Source: an uncultured Mycoplasmatota bacterium (GTDB lineage Bacteria; Bacillota_I; Bacilli_A; RF39; UBA660). Taken from it: DNA of 45,961 bases. A model generated the notes under the pieces. The model was given only the letters and a program-made list of their open reading frames with translations, did not search any database and was not told the origin of the DNA. The stretch is from positions 1-45,961 of the forward strand of contig CAMKNB010000009.1 in NCBI GenBank assembly GCA_946414095.1, read 5' to 3'. This document shows, piece by piece, positions 30,237 to 37,934 of this stretch. Position 1 is the first letter of the stretch. Each line of letters begins with the position of its first letter. A program made the position numbers and the translations under genes.

Positions 30237-31097
30237 AATTTCTTCTAATGTTTCATTAAAATTATTATAGTTTACTTTAAACCAAGTAATATCGGTCATC
30301 TGATTTTTAAACCATGTCATTTGTCTTTTAGCATAATGTCTTGTATTCTTTTTAATTAATTCTTTAGCTTCATCTAATGAAATATCACCTTTAAAATACA
30401 ATTCGAGTTCTTTATAACCAATAATACTTGAATACTTTTTATAGTGCTTAGAGTATAAATTCTTAGCTTCAAGAAGTAAACCATCATCAAACATCTTATC
30501 TACTCTTTTATTGATTCTATCATATAATTCGTCTTTTAATGCATACAATCCAATTAAGTCAAAATCATATATTCTATTATTTATTTCTTTTTTATTCTCA
30601 ATAAATTTACCAGTTTCATTATAATATGTAATATATCTTTCAAGTCTTTGTCTATTATTTTCGTGTATGTTATTATTTGGATTAATATTATCTGCAATAC
30701 TCTTTAATTCTGAATTTGAATATTTACTATAATCTACTCTTTTAGTTTTAGTTTCTTCAAGATTATAATCATATAATAATGCTTTTAGATATAACCCAGA
30801 ACCACCAACTATAATTACATTTCTATTTTCTTTAATAAATTTATCAAGTAATTTTCTTGCATCTTTTTGATAATCAAATAAAGTATATTCATCATCTAAT
30901 GAAACTATATCAAACATATAGTGTTCTATTCCATCTTTTTCGTTTTCTTTTATTTTTGCAGTTGCGATTAATGGTTCAATGTATACTTGAGTAGAATCAG
31001 CATTCAAAATAACAGCATTATATTTTTTTGCCAAATATATAGATGCATCTGTTTTTCCAGTAGCAGTAAGTCCTGCGATAACAATTATTCTACTCAT
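30219..31097 (-). CDS. miaA: tRNA dimethylallyltransferase MiaA
   Basis: 292 residues from the ATG at 31097; a frame upstream to 31112 is open but would place five extra residues before the normal MSRIIVIAG start. The P-loop GLTATGKT (9-16), ADSTQVY, and the GLYALKDELYDRINKRVDKMFDDGLL segment are typical. It adds an isopentenyl group to A37 of tRNAs that read U-starting codons. The usual GPTATGKT has Leu for Pro. Its start overlaps the stop of the 54-aa gene by eight bases, so it is translationally coupled in the yqeG-yqeH-mutL operon. Confidence 0.96.
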   Translation of the reverse strand: MSRIIVIAGLTATGKTDASIYLAKKYNAVILNADSTQVYIEPLIATAKIKENEKDGIEHYMFDIVSLDDEYTLFDYQKDARKLLDKFIKENRNVIIVGGSGLYLKALLYDYNLEETKTKRVDYSKYSNSELKSIADNINPNNNIHENNRQRLERYITYYNETGKFIENKKEINNRIYDFDLIGLYALKDELYDRINKRVDKMFDDGLLLEAKNLYSKHYKKYSSIIGYKELELYFKGDISLDEAKELIKKNTRHYAKRQMTWFKNQMTDITWFKVNYNNFNETLEEIKNFLD

Positions 31098-31254
31098 AAT
31101 TATCACATCCATTATATAATTCCATAATTAGTCTTTTACTTTTTTTGTCTACAATATCCCCTTCATCATTTAATTCCCAACCATTTTCATCTAGCAAATC
31201 AATAAATGACTTAATGGCATCCTTCAATTCTTTACTTAATTCTAACTCACTCAT
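31090..31254 (-). CDS. 54-aa unknown protein between mutL and miaA
   Basis: ATG 31254 to TAG 31092-31090. Strongly acidic, mostly helical, no membrane segment: LSKELKDAIKSFIDLLDENGW, then a short EGDIVDKKSKR segment, then LIMELYNGCDNYE. Its ATG overlaps the mutL stop by eight bases (GATGAGTGAG) and its stop overlaps the miaA start by eight bases. Overlap on both sides and use of frame-consistent AT-rich codons show it is a real gene. No family is recognised. Its constant coupling to a repair and a tRNA-modifying enzyme suggests a housekeeping role; that is inference. Confidence 0.75.
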   Translation of the reverse strand: MSELELSKELKDAIKSFIDLLDENGWELNDEGDIVDKKSKRLIMELYNGCDNYE

Positions 31255-33016
31255 CAAAAGCATTCTCCTTTGAAAAATTTACTCTTTTAAATGTTTTTTC
31301 AAGTTCATACAAAGGATATTTTATATGAGTTGGTCTTCCATGAGGACAAGTATAAGGAAACTTACATTTAAATAAATTATCTATTATTCTTTGTTGTTCT
31401 TCAAAACTAATATGAGTATTTGCTTTAACACTCATTTTACAAGCTATTGAAGCACACATAGAATCAGTAAATTTAGCTTTGTCAAATCTACCCTTAAATT
31501 CACCAATTAATTCAAATATTTTCTTAATACTTTCATTTTCAAATCCCTCTTTTATCCATGTAGGATGAGATAGTACTCTAAAAGTATTTTTACCAAATTC
31601 TTCTATTTCAAATCCTAAATCAATTAGTTCATTTATATTCTCTTTAATATTCATAAACTCATTATGACTATATTCTAAAGTTAATGGAACTAACATTTTA
31701 GTTGTATATACTTGTTTTGAATTTACTGCATCAACTATTTTTTCATAATTTGCTCTTTCATCAGCAGCATGAATATCAAACATATACATAGTATCTTCAT
31801 CTTCAGCAATTAAGAATGTACCAAGAGCAAGTCCAACTGGATGAATTAATTTTTGCTCTCTTTTAACACTTTCTTCATCATAGACTGCTGAATCAAAATT
31901 AAGCCTGATTTCCTCTATTTTTCTCTCTTCATGTGTTTCTTCATTTAGTGTTGGATTAATACTATATTCATCAATTTCTTCTTCTATAATAGGATTATTA
32001 TATGTTACTTCTTTATATCCTTTAAATGTATTATCAGAACTATTTAGTGCATCTCTAATTGTATTAAATAGTATGTCTGTTAAACTTTCTAATTTAGAAA
32101 ACTTAATATCTTGTTTAGTTGGATGAATATTAACATCTATTAGCGTTGGATCTGTTTCAATATTAATTACAACTATTGGATATTTGTTATCAGCAAGCAC
32201 TCTATGATATGCATCTTTAATAGCTCTAATTACACTAGTATTACTTACTACTCTACCATTTACAAGTGTAATCATATTATTCCTACTTGATTTAGCTATA
32301 TTTAAATTACTTATATATCCTGATATTATATAATCATAATTTTCAGCATGAATTTGAATCATGTTTTTAGTAGTATTTACTCCAAATATTTCGTGTATTG
32401 TTTTATACAAGTCACCACTACCTGATGTTTTTAACACTTGTTTTTCATCATTGATTAATTCAAATGATATACTAGGATGTGATAAAGCAATTTTTTCAAT
32501 GAATGAAACAGTATTAGCTAGTTCAGTATGAAGACTTTTTAAAAATTTAAGTCTAGCAGGAGTATTATAAAAAAGTTCAGTTACTTCAATTATAGTACCA
32601 CGTCTCATACTACCAACTTTTTCTTCAATAATTTTTCCTGCTTTTACACGTACAAATGAGCTTTCAGTACCATCATATGTATCAAGTGTGGTATTACTAA
32701 CAGCGCTTATTGCAGCAAGTGCTTCTCCACGAAAACCAAGTGTATTTATAAAATATAAATCATTTTCACTCTTTATTTTACTAGTAGCATGTCTACTAAA
32801 ACATAAAACTGCATCTTCCTTGGACATTCCAATACCATCATCAACTACTCTTATTAGTTTAACTCCACTTTCAAGTAGTTCAATTTTAATATTTTTAGAT
32901 TCTGCATCTATACTATTTTCAACTAATTCTTTTACAACATTAGCAATTTTCTCAACAACTTCACCAGCAGCAATTTTATTTATTAGGGTATCCCCCATTA
33001 CTTTAATCTTTCCCAT
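31247..33016 (-). CDS. mutL: DNA mismatch repair protein MutL with endonuclease motif
   Basis: 589 residues. The N-terminal GHKL ATPase is complete: VKELVENSIDA, VDDGIGM, TLGFRGEAL. The C-terminal domain has the metal-dependent endonuclease motif in variant form, DIHAADERANYE (Asp414, His416, Glu420, Glu425), where Bacillus has DQHA; it also has the ACK segment (about 525) and CPHGRP (557-562). So this is a nicking MutL, as in bacteria without MutH. mutS is not in the window. The stop codon is TGA, overlapped by the 54-aa gene; the ATG directly follows the yqeH stop. Confidence 0.97.
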   Translation of the reverse strand: MGKIKVMGDTLINKIAAGEVVEKIANVVKELVENSIDAESKNIKIELLESGVKLIRVVDDGIGMSKEDAVLCFSRHATSKIKSENDLYFINTLGFRGEALAAISAVSNTTLDTYDGTESSFVRVKAGKIIEEKVGSMRRGTIIEVTELFYNTPARLKFLKSLHTELANTVSFIEKIALSHPSISFELINDEKQVLKTSGSGDLYKTIHEIFGVNTTKNMIQIHAENYDYIISGYISNLNIAKSSRNNMITLVNGRVVSNTSVIRAIKDAYHRVLADNKYPIVVINIETDPTLIDVNIHPTKQDIKFSKLESLTDILFNTIRDALNSSDNTFKGYKEVTYNNPIIEEEIDEYSINPTLNEETHEERKIEEIRLNFDSAVYDEESVKREQKLIHPVGLALGTFLIAEDEDTMYMFDIHAADERANYEKIVDAVNSKQVYTTKMLVPLTLEYSHNEFMNIKENINELIDLGFEIEEFGKNTFRVLSHPTWIKEGFENESIKKIFELIGEFKGRFDKAKFTDSMCASIACKMSVKANTHISFEEQQRIIDNLFKCKFPYTCPHGRPTHIKYPLYELEKTFKRVNFSKENAFDE

Positions 33017-34018
33017 TTAAATCATACTCTTTCTTTTAGCAAGTAGTTTTGTATCAAGAGTGTGTACTTTTATACTACCTGCTTTAGTTATTCTGATAAA
33101 ACCTAGACCATTTATTACAATATCAACAGGCTCAGTAATATCATAAGTCATATTTGGTAATATCTTTAACTTATCATTTTTAGATTTAACTTTTTCATAT
33201 CTTAATTTGTCATTCATATAGAAACTAAAACTATTAGATTTATCTCCTATATTTTCTATTCTTAATATATCATTTACTACAACAGCATAATTACTTCTAA
33301 CTTGAAATGTTTTAACTTTTATTTCTTTTTTAGGATAAAACTTAACTACTTTAGAATAATCTACAAAATTATATATAGCATTAGTATCTATAAATCCAGG
33401 AGTATCAACTATAGTGAGTTTAGTATCTAATTTAATTGTAATATAAGAAGCCGTTGTATTTGGAATAGAACTTGTAGTAATAATAGGTTTCTTTAAATTA
33501 CTTGTAAGTAAATGATTTATAAATGTACTTTTACCAGCGTTAGTAAAACCTACTATATATATTCTTTTAACATTATCTTTTTTTATACGTTCTAAAAATT
33601 TATCAATATTATAGTTTTTAACAGAAGAAATACACATTATATTATCTGTATCTATAATGTTATTTTTAACATATTCTATTATTTTCTTTTCTTTTAGACT
33701 TTTAGGTAATATATCTTTTTTAGTAATTAAAATATACTTATTATTTCTAAATTTATTAATATATTTTTTAATATTTTCATTTATATTTAGTGAATCTATT
33801 AAAAATGCTACACTGGCATAAATATCACTATTAATATTTCTAATAATACCATCAGTATCTATTTTCTTATCTAGTACACTGTACTCTCCATAATGCATTA
33901 TTTTAAAACATCTTTCGCAATAATCGCTTTTATCATAAACACTAGATTTTACAAATCCATCAGCATCAACATTATCACTTTGTAAAGTACTACCACAGCC
34001 TAAACATTTTTTACTCAT
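33017..34018 (-). CDS. yqeH: Ribosome biogenesis GTPase YqeH
   Basis: 333 residues, with the circularly permuted GTPase order: G4 TKKD (99-102) first, then G1 GFTNAGKS (157-164) and G3 DTPG (205-208). An N-terminal treble-clef zinc site has Cys5, Cys8, Cys34 and Cys37. The C-terminal region is the family's RNA-binding part (TYDITEPVDIVINGLGFI). YqeH assists 30S subunit maturation. It overlaps yqeG by eight bases and ends directly at the mutL start, so all three are tightly coupled. In Bacillus, yqeG-yqeH is followed by aroE; here mutL follows. Confidence 0.96.
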   Translation of the reverse strand: MSKKCLGCGSTLQSDNVDADGFVKSSVYDKSDYCERCFKIMHYGEYSVLDKKIDTDGIIRNINSDIYASVAFLIDSLNINENIKKYINKFRNNKYILITKKDILPKSLKEKKIIEYVKNNIIDTDNIMCISSVKNYNIDKFLERIKKDNVKRIYIVGFTNAGKSTFINHLLTSNLKKPIITTSSIPNTTASYITIKLDTKLTIVDTPGFIDTNAIYNFVDYSKVVKFYPKKEIKVKTFQVRSNYAVVVNDILRIENIGDKSNSFSFYMNDKLRYEKVKSKNDKLKILPNMTYDITEPVDIVINGLGFIRITKAGSIKVHTLDTKLLAKRKSMI

Positions 34019-34535
34019 AATATTTCCCCTTTATAAATAAATCCTTACTTGCAAGTCTATCATAAATAAATCTTTCCGCTATTCTATTAAATACTGTAAT
34101 ACTATAATCATGTGGTGTTAGTGGATTTACAAGTATACTAGTAATATCTAATTTATTTGCACCATAAATATCAGTTAAGAGTTGGTCTCCTACTGCTGCT
34201 ACTTCAGTACTTTTAAATTTAAATTTTTCCATTATTCTTTCATATTTATTTTTACTTGGCTTTAAAGAAAAAGCACAAGCATCTACATTTAAATATGTTT
34301 TAAATGGTTCTATTCTACTCTTAGTACTATTAGACATAATAATTACTTTGAATCCCTTATCTTTTAGTTCATCAAATAACTTTTTAACTCTTTTAGTTGC
34401 TTTTTTTACATGAGGAGGTGCAATTGTATTATCTAAATCAAATATAATACAACGTACTCCTTTTTTATATAATTTATCATAGTTAATATAATAAATACTT
34501 TTTTGATAAATATCAGGCATATACTTTTCTACCAT
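34011..34535 (-). CDS. yqeG: YqeG-family HAD phosphatase
   Basis: 174 residues, usual length. HAD motif I is IIFDLDNTIAPP (Asp33, Asp35), motif II IIMSNST, and motif III/IV KPSKNKYERIMEKF... VAAVGDQLLTDIYGANK. It is a member of the YqeG group of Mg-dependent phosphatases next to yqeH; the substrate is not known with certainty. It is the first gene of the operon. An AAGGAAG ribosome-binding site and an extended -10 at 34555-34563 precede it. Confidence 0.95.
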   Translation of the reverse strand: MVEKYMPDIYQKSIYYINYDKLYKKGVRCIIFDLDNTIAPPHVKKATKRVKKLFDELKDKGFKVIIMSNSTKSRIEPFKTYLNVDACAFSLKPSKNKYERIMEKFKFKSTEVAAVGDQLLTDIYGANKLDITSILVNPLTPHDYSITVFNRIAERFIYDRLASKDLFIKGKYYE

Positions 34536-34554
34536 ACTAACACTTCCTTATAAA

Positions 34555-34563
34555 ATTATATCA
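34555..34563 (-). promoter_or_regulatory. Extended -10 promoter of the yqeG-yqeH-mutL-miaA operon
   Basis: TGATATAAT on the minus strand, just after the terminator of the gene upstream. Confidence 0.6.
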
Positions 34564-34572
34564 ATTTTTAGA

Positions 34573-34599
34573 AATAAAAAAAAGACTTATTTAAGTCTT
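34573..34599 (-). terminator. Terminator of the small paralogue pair
   Basis: On the minus strand AAGACTT-AAAT-AAGTCTT, followed by a run of eight T; it overlaps the last codons of the 151-aa gene. Confidence 0.8.
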
Positions 34600-35042
34600 C
34601 TTTGATATGCTTCAATTGATCTATTATATTTACCAAGATTAACAGTGTCATCTACTAATGATTTAGCAAGAATTAATGAAGTAGTTGTTCCAAATGATGC
34701 AGCAAACATTATAGCAAGTAATTTTTCTACAGACATATTGCCTGTTGGAATTTTTTCTAGTATGATATTAATAAAATTTGTAAGACCGTAAGCTCCAACT
34801 CCAATACTAGCCACAGAAGATGGTATTTCCCATTTAAGTCTATCTACAAAATATTTTCTTGCTTCTATCATTAATGGTAGATATTTACCATCATTTAATT
34901 TTGATACTGCTTCATCAGCACTAGTTATTTGATTTTGTGCTTCTTCTATCATTGAACTTGCTAATTCTTTTTCATATTCTAATTCTTGTATTTTTTCTTC
35001 ATAAGATAAATTACTAGCACAAATACTATCAATATTTCTCAT
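34587..35042 (-). CDS. Unknown two-helix membrane protein (paralogue B)
   Basis: 151 residues. A helical, charged first half (YEEKIQELEYEKELASSMIEEAQNQ) is followed by two hydrophobic helices at about 75-95 and 107-128 and an IEAYQRRLK end. It is a paralogue of the gene just upstream: same order and an identical 3' end of the DNA (the last 25 or so bases). No family is recognised. A coiled coil on one side of a helical hairpin suits a membrane scaffold, but this is a guess. AAGGAGG precedes the start. It is cotranscribed with paralogue A and ends at a hairpin. Confidence 0.7.
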   Translation of the reverse strand: MRNIDSICASNLSYEEKIQELEYEKELASSMIEEAQNQITSADEAVSKLNDGKYLPLMIEARKYFVDRLKWEIPSSVASIGVGAYGLTNFINIILEKIPTGNMSVEKLLAIMFAASFGTTTSLILAKSLVDDTVNLGKYNRSIEAYQRRLK

Positions 35043-35051
35043 ATTTCCTCC

Positions 35052-35537
35052 TTATTTAAGTCTTCTTTGATATGCTTCTATTTCATTATCATATCTAACG
35101 TAATTAATAAAATTTTTTACACATAATATTGCACATACTGCTGCTCCAACTGGTATAAAGTAACAACCACCAACATACAATAAATATTCAGCTAACTTAG
35201 TGATATCTAAATTACCATTTAGATATTGTTGCCACATATAATAGGTTTCAGCTCCTCCTACACCAGATGCAAACATTTGTATAAAGGCTCTTTTTAAACT
35301 ACCATCTTGTTCTTTAACCATTTTTTCTAAGTAAGAACCTTTTCTAAGTTTTTCAATAGCTTCATTATTATCATTATACGCTTTAATAATTCTTTCTTTT
35401 TCACTTTGTAAATACTGCAATTTTTTTTCATATGATTTTGCACTAGTACAAAGAGATTCTCTATTTTCTGCAGTTTTAATATTTTCTTTATCTTCCTCTA
35501 AATATGGAAGAAAGATTGGAATAAAAAATGGATCCAT
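35052..35537 (-). CDS. Unknown two-helix membrane protein (paralogue A) with AAGGGGG leader
   Basis: 161 residues from the ATG at 35537. A longer frame from 35558 needs a TTG start upstream of the ribosome-binding site AAGGGGG (35550-35544), so it is rejected. The plan matches paralogue B: a coiled-coil first half (SYEKKLQYLQSEKERIIKAY), two hydrophobic helices near 85-105 and 118-140, and the end YDNEIEAYQRRLK. No family is recognised. It has the same promoter design as four other unknown genes. Confidence 0.72.
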   Translation of the reverse strand: MDPFFIPIFLPYLEEDKENIKTAENRESLCTSAKSYEKKLQYLQSEKERIIKAYNDNNEAIEKLRKGSYLEKMVKEQDGSLKRAFIQMFASGVGGAETYYMWQQYLNGNLDITKLAEYLLYVGGCYFIPVGAAVCAILCVKNFINYVRYDNEIEAYQRRLK

Positions 35538-35562
35538 AATTTTCCCCCTTAAAAACAAGCAT

Positions 35563-35591
35563 ATTATACCATAAATTTAATAAGAATTCAA
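35563..35591 (-). promoter_or_regulatory. Near-consensus promoter (TTGAAT-17-TATAAT)
   Basis: TTGAAT (35591-35586), a 17-nt spacer ending TGG, TATAAT (35568-35563), then AAGGGGG. Confidence 0.8.
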
Positions 35592-35592
35592 T

Positions 35593-35616
35593 AAAAAACT
35601 TAGCTATGCGCTAAGT
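35593..35616 (-). terminator. Terminator of the 35604-36596 gene
   Basis: On the minus strand ACTTAGC-GCATA-GCTAAGT followed by TTTTTT, at the stop codon. Confidence 0.85.
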
Positions 35617-36596
35617 CTACTATATTTTTGTTCTAACCCTAATGAAATAATTTCATCTATATGATTATATATATCCATGTATTCTACATAGTGACAATCT
35701 CCAAAATCAGATATTTCATATCCAAAACCATAATCTACTAAAAATGGTCTTAAAAGTCTATCTTGCCATCTTTCTCCCCTATATAAAATACGCATTCCTC
35801 CATTGTGAGCAATTTGCATCCAACCTAAAACTTCAACAGCAAAACTTTCATCCCAATCTCCACTGGAAAATCCATGTTTTCTTAAATAATCATCATATAA
35901 TCTTCTCATAGAATCATATGCATCTTTATTATATTTTTCAAGACCTGCAAAAAATACTTTAAATAATCTTGCATGATCTTGTCTTACTCCTAAACCAACA
36001 GTTGTATCAACATATTGACTTAACAATTCTCCATTTGGAAGCATCCATCCTCTAAATGATTTGCTTCCTGCATTCTTTCTTATATCTGATAGGAATTTTT
36101 CAACGATTGGATTTGCTCTTTTGACTATATCTTTTTCTATTTTAATATCAACATTTTGAGTTGTAGTAGTTGGTCTAGTTACTGGAGGAGTAGTTACATT
36201 TCTAGGATTATAAATTGGCTGTATCAAAGGAGTTTGTGGTACATTTTGAGGTTGAGGAGTATTTTTGTTAGTTTTATCTAACCTCATACTAATACGTCTA
36301 ATAGTATCATCATATTGTGGATCAGTGGCAATTCTAATAATATCTGCAACTTCAGTTCCACTAATATTTTGTATATTTTGTCCTTTTAGAAATAATGCTA
36401 ATATTCTTACTTTTTCTACTTCATATGGTGTAAGAGTTTGAAGTAGTGAATCAATTATATTACCATATCTAAATAAAGTACTTGAACTATCAATATTGTA
36501 ACTATAAGTATTATCAATATCAAGCTTTGAATCCTTATAAATCTTAAAATCATCTTTAATTATATAATTATTATAAAATAACATATCTTTATTCAT
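35604..36596 (-). CDS. Unknown protein with Pro/Thr-rich linker, coupled to obgE
   Basis: 330 residues, soluble. The first approximately 105 residues form one region (TLTPYEVEKVRILALFLKGQNIQNI), followed by a Pro/Thr/Gln/Asn-rich linker (about 110-148) and a C-terminal domain of about 180 residues (VEKFLSDIRKNAGSKSFRGWMLPNGELLSQY; HARLFKVFFAGLEKY; RILYRGERWQDRL). The second domain is rich in Trp, Tyr and charged residues. No family is recognised. Its ATG overlaps the obgE stop by one base (TAATG), so it is translationally coupled to obgE and ends at a terminator. The linker is unlike the compact proteins around it. Confidence 0.75.
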   Translation of the reverse strand: MNKDMLFYNNYIIKDDFKIYKDSKLDIDNTYSYNIDSSSTLFRYGNIIDSLLQTLTPYEVEKVRILALFLKGQNIQNISGTEVADIIRIATDPQYDDTIRRISMRLDKTNKNTPQPQNVPQTPLIQPIYNPRNVTTPPVTRPTTTTQNVDIKIEKDIVKRANPIVEKFLSDIRKNAGSKSFRGWMLPNGELLSQYVDTTVGLGVRQDHARLFKVFFAGLEKYNKDAYDSMRRLYDDYLRKHGFSSGDWDESFAVEVLGWMQIAHNGGMRILYRGERWQDRLLRPFLVDYGFGYEISDFGDCHYVEYMDIYNHIDEIISLGLEQKYSRLSA

Positions 36597-37879
36597 TAAT
36601 ATAACCTCTCTTCATATTCAAATTCTTGATCAAGTATTCTAACTGTGTCTCCCTCTTTTGCTCCAAGAGCTTTTAGTTCTTCATCTACTCCAAGATTTTT
36701 AAGTTTGCGAGCAAATCTAAGGGCACTTTCATCAGAATTAAATCTTGTCATCTTTAATAACTTTTCTAATTCTTTTCCACTTACTTCCCATGTATGTTCT
36801 CCAACATGAGTAATTTTATATGGCTTTTCATGTTTAAATTCATATAGTACGTAATCTTCAAATTCATTTTTTTCAAACACTTCTTCTTCTGGTAAACTTT
36901 CTAATAATTCTTTTAATTTAAATATTAATTCTTTTGTTCCTGCATGAGTAGCAGCACTAATTTCAATTACTTCGATGTCTGGATAAGTACTCTTAAATCT
37001 TTTTAAATTTTCTTTAGATTCTTCTAAGTCCATTTTATTAGCAACTACTATTTCTTTCTTTTTATATAAGTTTTCATCATATTTTTTAATTTCATTTCTA
37101 ATAATTTTATAGTCTTCAACTACATCTCTCATATCAACTTGAGCCATATCAAGAACATGACATACTACTTTGCAACGACTAGCGTGACGTAAGAATTTAT
37201 CTCCAAGACCTACACCTTCTGATGAACCTTCAATAAGTCCTGGAAGATCTGCGACTACAAAGCTATAATCTCCTGCTTTAACAACACCTAAATTTGGAGT
37301 AAGTGTTGTAAAATGATAATCAGCTATCTTAGGTTTAGCAGCACTAATTACACTAATTAGTGAACTTTTACCAACTGATGGAAAACCAACAAGACCAACA
37401 TCAGCAAGTAAGTGTAGTTCGCAAGAGATATTTCTTTCTTCCCCTGGTTCTCCAAGTTCGCTTGTATATGGTGCTTTATTTTTATTTGTCATAAAAGCAG
37501 CATTACCTTTTCCACCTCTACCACCATGAGCTACTACGCATTCTTGTTTATCGCTAGTTAAATCACAAATTATTAAATTTGTATCTGTATCTTTAATAGT
37601 AGTACCAACTGGAACAACTATAACTAAATCTTTAGCACTTTCTCCAGTTTGATTTCTACCTCTTCCCATAGTTCCAGAATCAGCTTTTATTATTTTTTTA
37701 TATCTTAAATCGATAAGTGTTCTAAGACCCTTATCAGCTTTAAAAATAATATTTCCTCCGTGTCCTCCATTACCACCATCAGGCCCACCTAGAGGTACAT
37801 ATTTTTCACGTAAAAATGAAGTACATCCATCTCCACCTTTACCAGCTATTAATTTAAGATTAACTTCATCTATAAACAT
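36596..37879 (-). CDS. obgE: GTPase Obg (ObgE/CgtA)
   Basis: 427 residues from the ATG at 37879, preceded by GAAGGGGATT; the frame is open to 37903, but that end lies at the -10 box. The Gly-rich Obg fold begins at residue 1 (MFIDEVNLKLIAGKGGDGC... GGPDGGNGGHGG), the GTPase G1 is GFPSVGKS (165-172), G3 DLPG (211-214), G4 NKMD, and an OCT domain ends the protein (GDTVRILDQEFEYEE). It supports 50S assembly and stress control. It has its own promoter, yet no terminator separates it from the WG array upstream. Confidence 0.97.
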   Translation of the reverse strand: MFIDEVNLKLIAGKGGDGCTSFLREKYVPLGGPDGGNGGHGGNIIFKADKGLRTLIDLRYKKIIKADSGTMGRGRNQTGESAKDLVIVVPVGTTIKDTDTNLIICDLTSDKQECVVAHGGRGGKGNAAFMTNKNKAPYTSELGEPGEERNISCELHLLADVGLVGFPSVGKSSLISVISAAKPKIADYHFTTLTPNLGVVKAGDYSFVVADLPGLIEGSSEGVGLGDKFLRHASRCKVVCHVLDMAQVDMRDVVEDYKIIRNEIKKYDENLYKKKEIVVANKMDLEESKENLKRFKSTYPDIEVIEISAATHAGTKELIFKLKELLESLPEEEVFEKNEFEDYVLYEFKHEKPYKITHVGEHTWEVSGKELEKLLKMTRFNSDESALRFARKLKNLGVDEELKALGAKEGDTVRILDQEFEYEERLY

Positions 37880-37903
37880 ATTAATCCCCTTCTTCACAAA
37901 CAT

Positions 37904-37932
37904 ATTTTATCACAAAACACTAAATATTCCAA
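37904..37932 (-). promoter_or_regulatory. Promoter of obgE
   Basis: TTGGAA (37932-37927), a 17-nt spacer ending TGTGA and TAAAAT (37909-37904) on the minus strand; the -35 abuts the stop codon of the last WG gene. Confidence 0.7.
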
Positions 37933-37934
37933 TA

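Noticed and set aside
32688-33020. 110-codon plus-strand frame
   Set aside because: Antisense to the conserved ATPase domain of mutL; Ser/Thr/Ile-rich as expected of a shadow.
35537-35558. Longer start of paralogue A (TTG at 35558)
   Set aside because: It lies upstream of the AAGGGGG ribosome-binding site that serves the ATG at 35537.
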